The translations under genes and the position numbers were made by a program. This document shows positions 5,253 through 5,532 of a DNA stretch of 5,532 nt, one piece after another. The DNA lies in the NCBI GenBank assembly GCA_002011415.1, contig MTNI01000040.1, positions 2,464 to 7,995 of the forward strand. Direction: 5' to 3'. The number at the start of each line of letters is the position of its first letter. Position 1 is the first letter of the stretch. Source of the DNA: Candidatus Acetothermia bacterium JdFR-47 (GTDB taxonomy: Bacteria; Bipolaricaulota; Bipolaricaulia; Bipolaricaulales; Bipolaricaulaceae). The notes under the pieces were generated by a model, which searched no databases, had not been told where the DNA came from, and worked only from the letters and a program-made list of their open reading frames with translations.

Positions 5253-5257
5253 TTTTT

Positions 5258-5532
5258 ATGGCCATTCGCATAGTCGTGGACGTGATGGGGGCGGATCGCC
5301 CCCCGGAAGAACTCTTGGCCGGGGCGCTTGCCGCCGCCAAGAGGCTGCCCGTCCACCTTATCCTGGCCGGCCGCAGACGCCTGATCGAGCCCTACCTTCC
5401 TGAGGACGCCCACGCCGAAGTGCTCGATTGCGAGGAGTTCGTTCCTCCCGACGCACCCCCGGTGCAAGCGGTGCGCAAGAAGGGGACCTCGATCTTGAGG
5501 GGCCTTGAACTCCTCGCCAGCGGCAAGGCGGA
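5258..5532 (+). CDS. plsX: Phosphate acyltransferase PlsX (partial, runs off right edge)
   Basis: PlsX is a soluble, membrane-associated enzyme that converts acyl-ACP and phosphate to acyl-phosphate, the acyl donor for PlsY in the first step of phospholipid synthesis. The first 91 residues are present out of about 330. IVVDVMGADRPPEELLAGAL (5-24) matches the family N-terminal signature (usually AVDAMGGD-AP-E---GAL), here with Ala for the second Gly and Arg-Pro after Asp. PVQAVRKKGTSILRGLELL (68-86) matches the conserved P--A-R-KK-SSI--AL segment. The start at ATG 5258 gives the family N-terminus; there is no Shine-Dalgarno sequence, only GGGG 11 nt away inside an inverted repeat. In many bacteria plsX follows rpmF or precedes fabH. 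Here it follows a tRNA gene, and what lies downstream is not visible. Confidence 0.93.
   Translation, partial: MAIRIVVDVMGADRPPEELLAGALAAAKRLPVHLILAGRRRLIEPYLPEDAHAEVLDCEEFVPPDAPPVQAVRKKGTSILRGLELLASGKA

Noticed and set aside
4998..5273. 91-codon plus-strand open frame spanning the tRNA
   Set aside because: It reads straight through tRNA-Leu and two hairpins and overlaps the plsX start out of frame. No family resemblance.

Overview
The window is a gene-dense, GC-rich bacterial chromosome segment holding conserved housekeeping genes. I see no sign of phage, transposon, CRISPR array or recent transfer. Codon use is strongly GC-biased, with CTC and CTG dominating leucine. The presence of ClpB, MgtE, YajC, SecD, HolA, a CCA-encoding bacterial tRNA-Leu and PlsX places it in Bacteria. 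The lineage cannot be fixed from sequence alone. High GC, a CIRCE-like operator and several apparently leaderless start sites would suit a deep-branching or thermophilic group, but that is inference.

Layout: positions 1-446 on the minus strand are the N-terminal part of clpB (disaggregase), cut by the window edge. Positions 447-560 are a divergent control region with a good clpB promoter, a CIRCE-type (HrcA) operator over its start point, and a back-to-back promoter for mgtE. Positions 561-4109 on the plus strand look like one operon of four genes: mgtE (Mg2+ channel), an unrecognised 186-residue membrane protein, yajC and secD. Their junctions are tight (4-bp overlap, 4-bp gap, 15-bp gap). 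An intrinsic terminator begins immediately after the secD stop codon. It lies inside the oppositely oriented holA (DNA polymerase III delta subunit, 4087-4971, minus), whose 3' end overlaps secD by 23 bp. No secF follows secD.

Positions 4972-5046 are a second divergent control region with a very good promoter for the tRNA gene. tRNA-Leu(GAG) occupies 5047-5135. Positions 5136-5257 are noncoding but hold two strong inverted repeats, one right behind the tRNA and one just before plsX. plsX (phosphate acyltransferase) starts at 5258 and runs off the right edge.

The functional themes are protein quality control (ClpB), membrane biogenesis (YajC/SecD export motor, PlsX phospholipid synthesis), Mg2+ homeostasis, replication and translation. 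The most notable signals lie in the control regions: the CIRCE-like site, closely abutted divergent promoters, a consistent pattern of promoter -10 hexamers only 5-7 nt from the start codons of mgtE, holA and plsX (suggesting leaderless mRNAs), and a terminator whose U-tract is supplied by antisense codons of a conserved HolA motif. I did not find a clear candidate for an entirely new biological system here.
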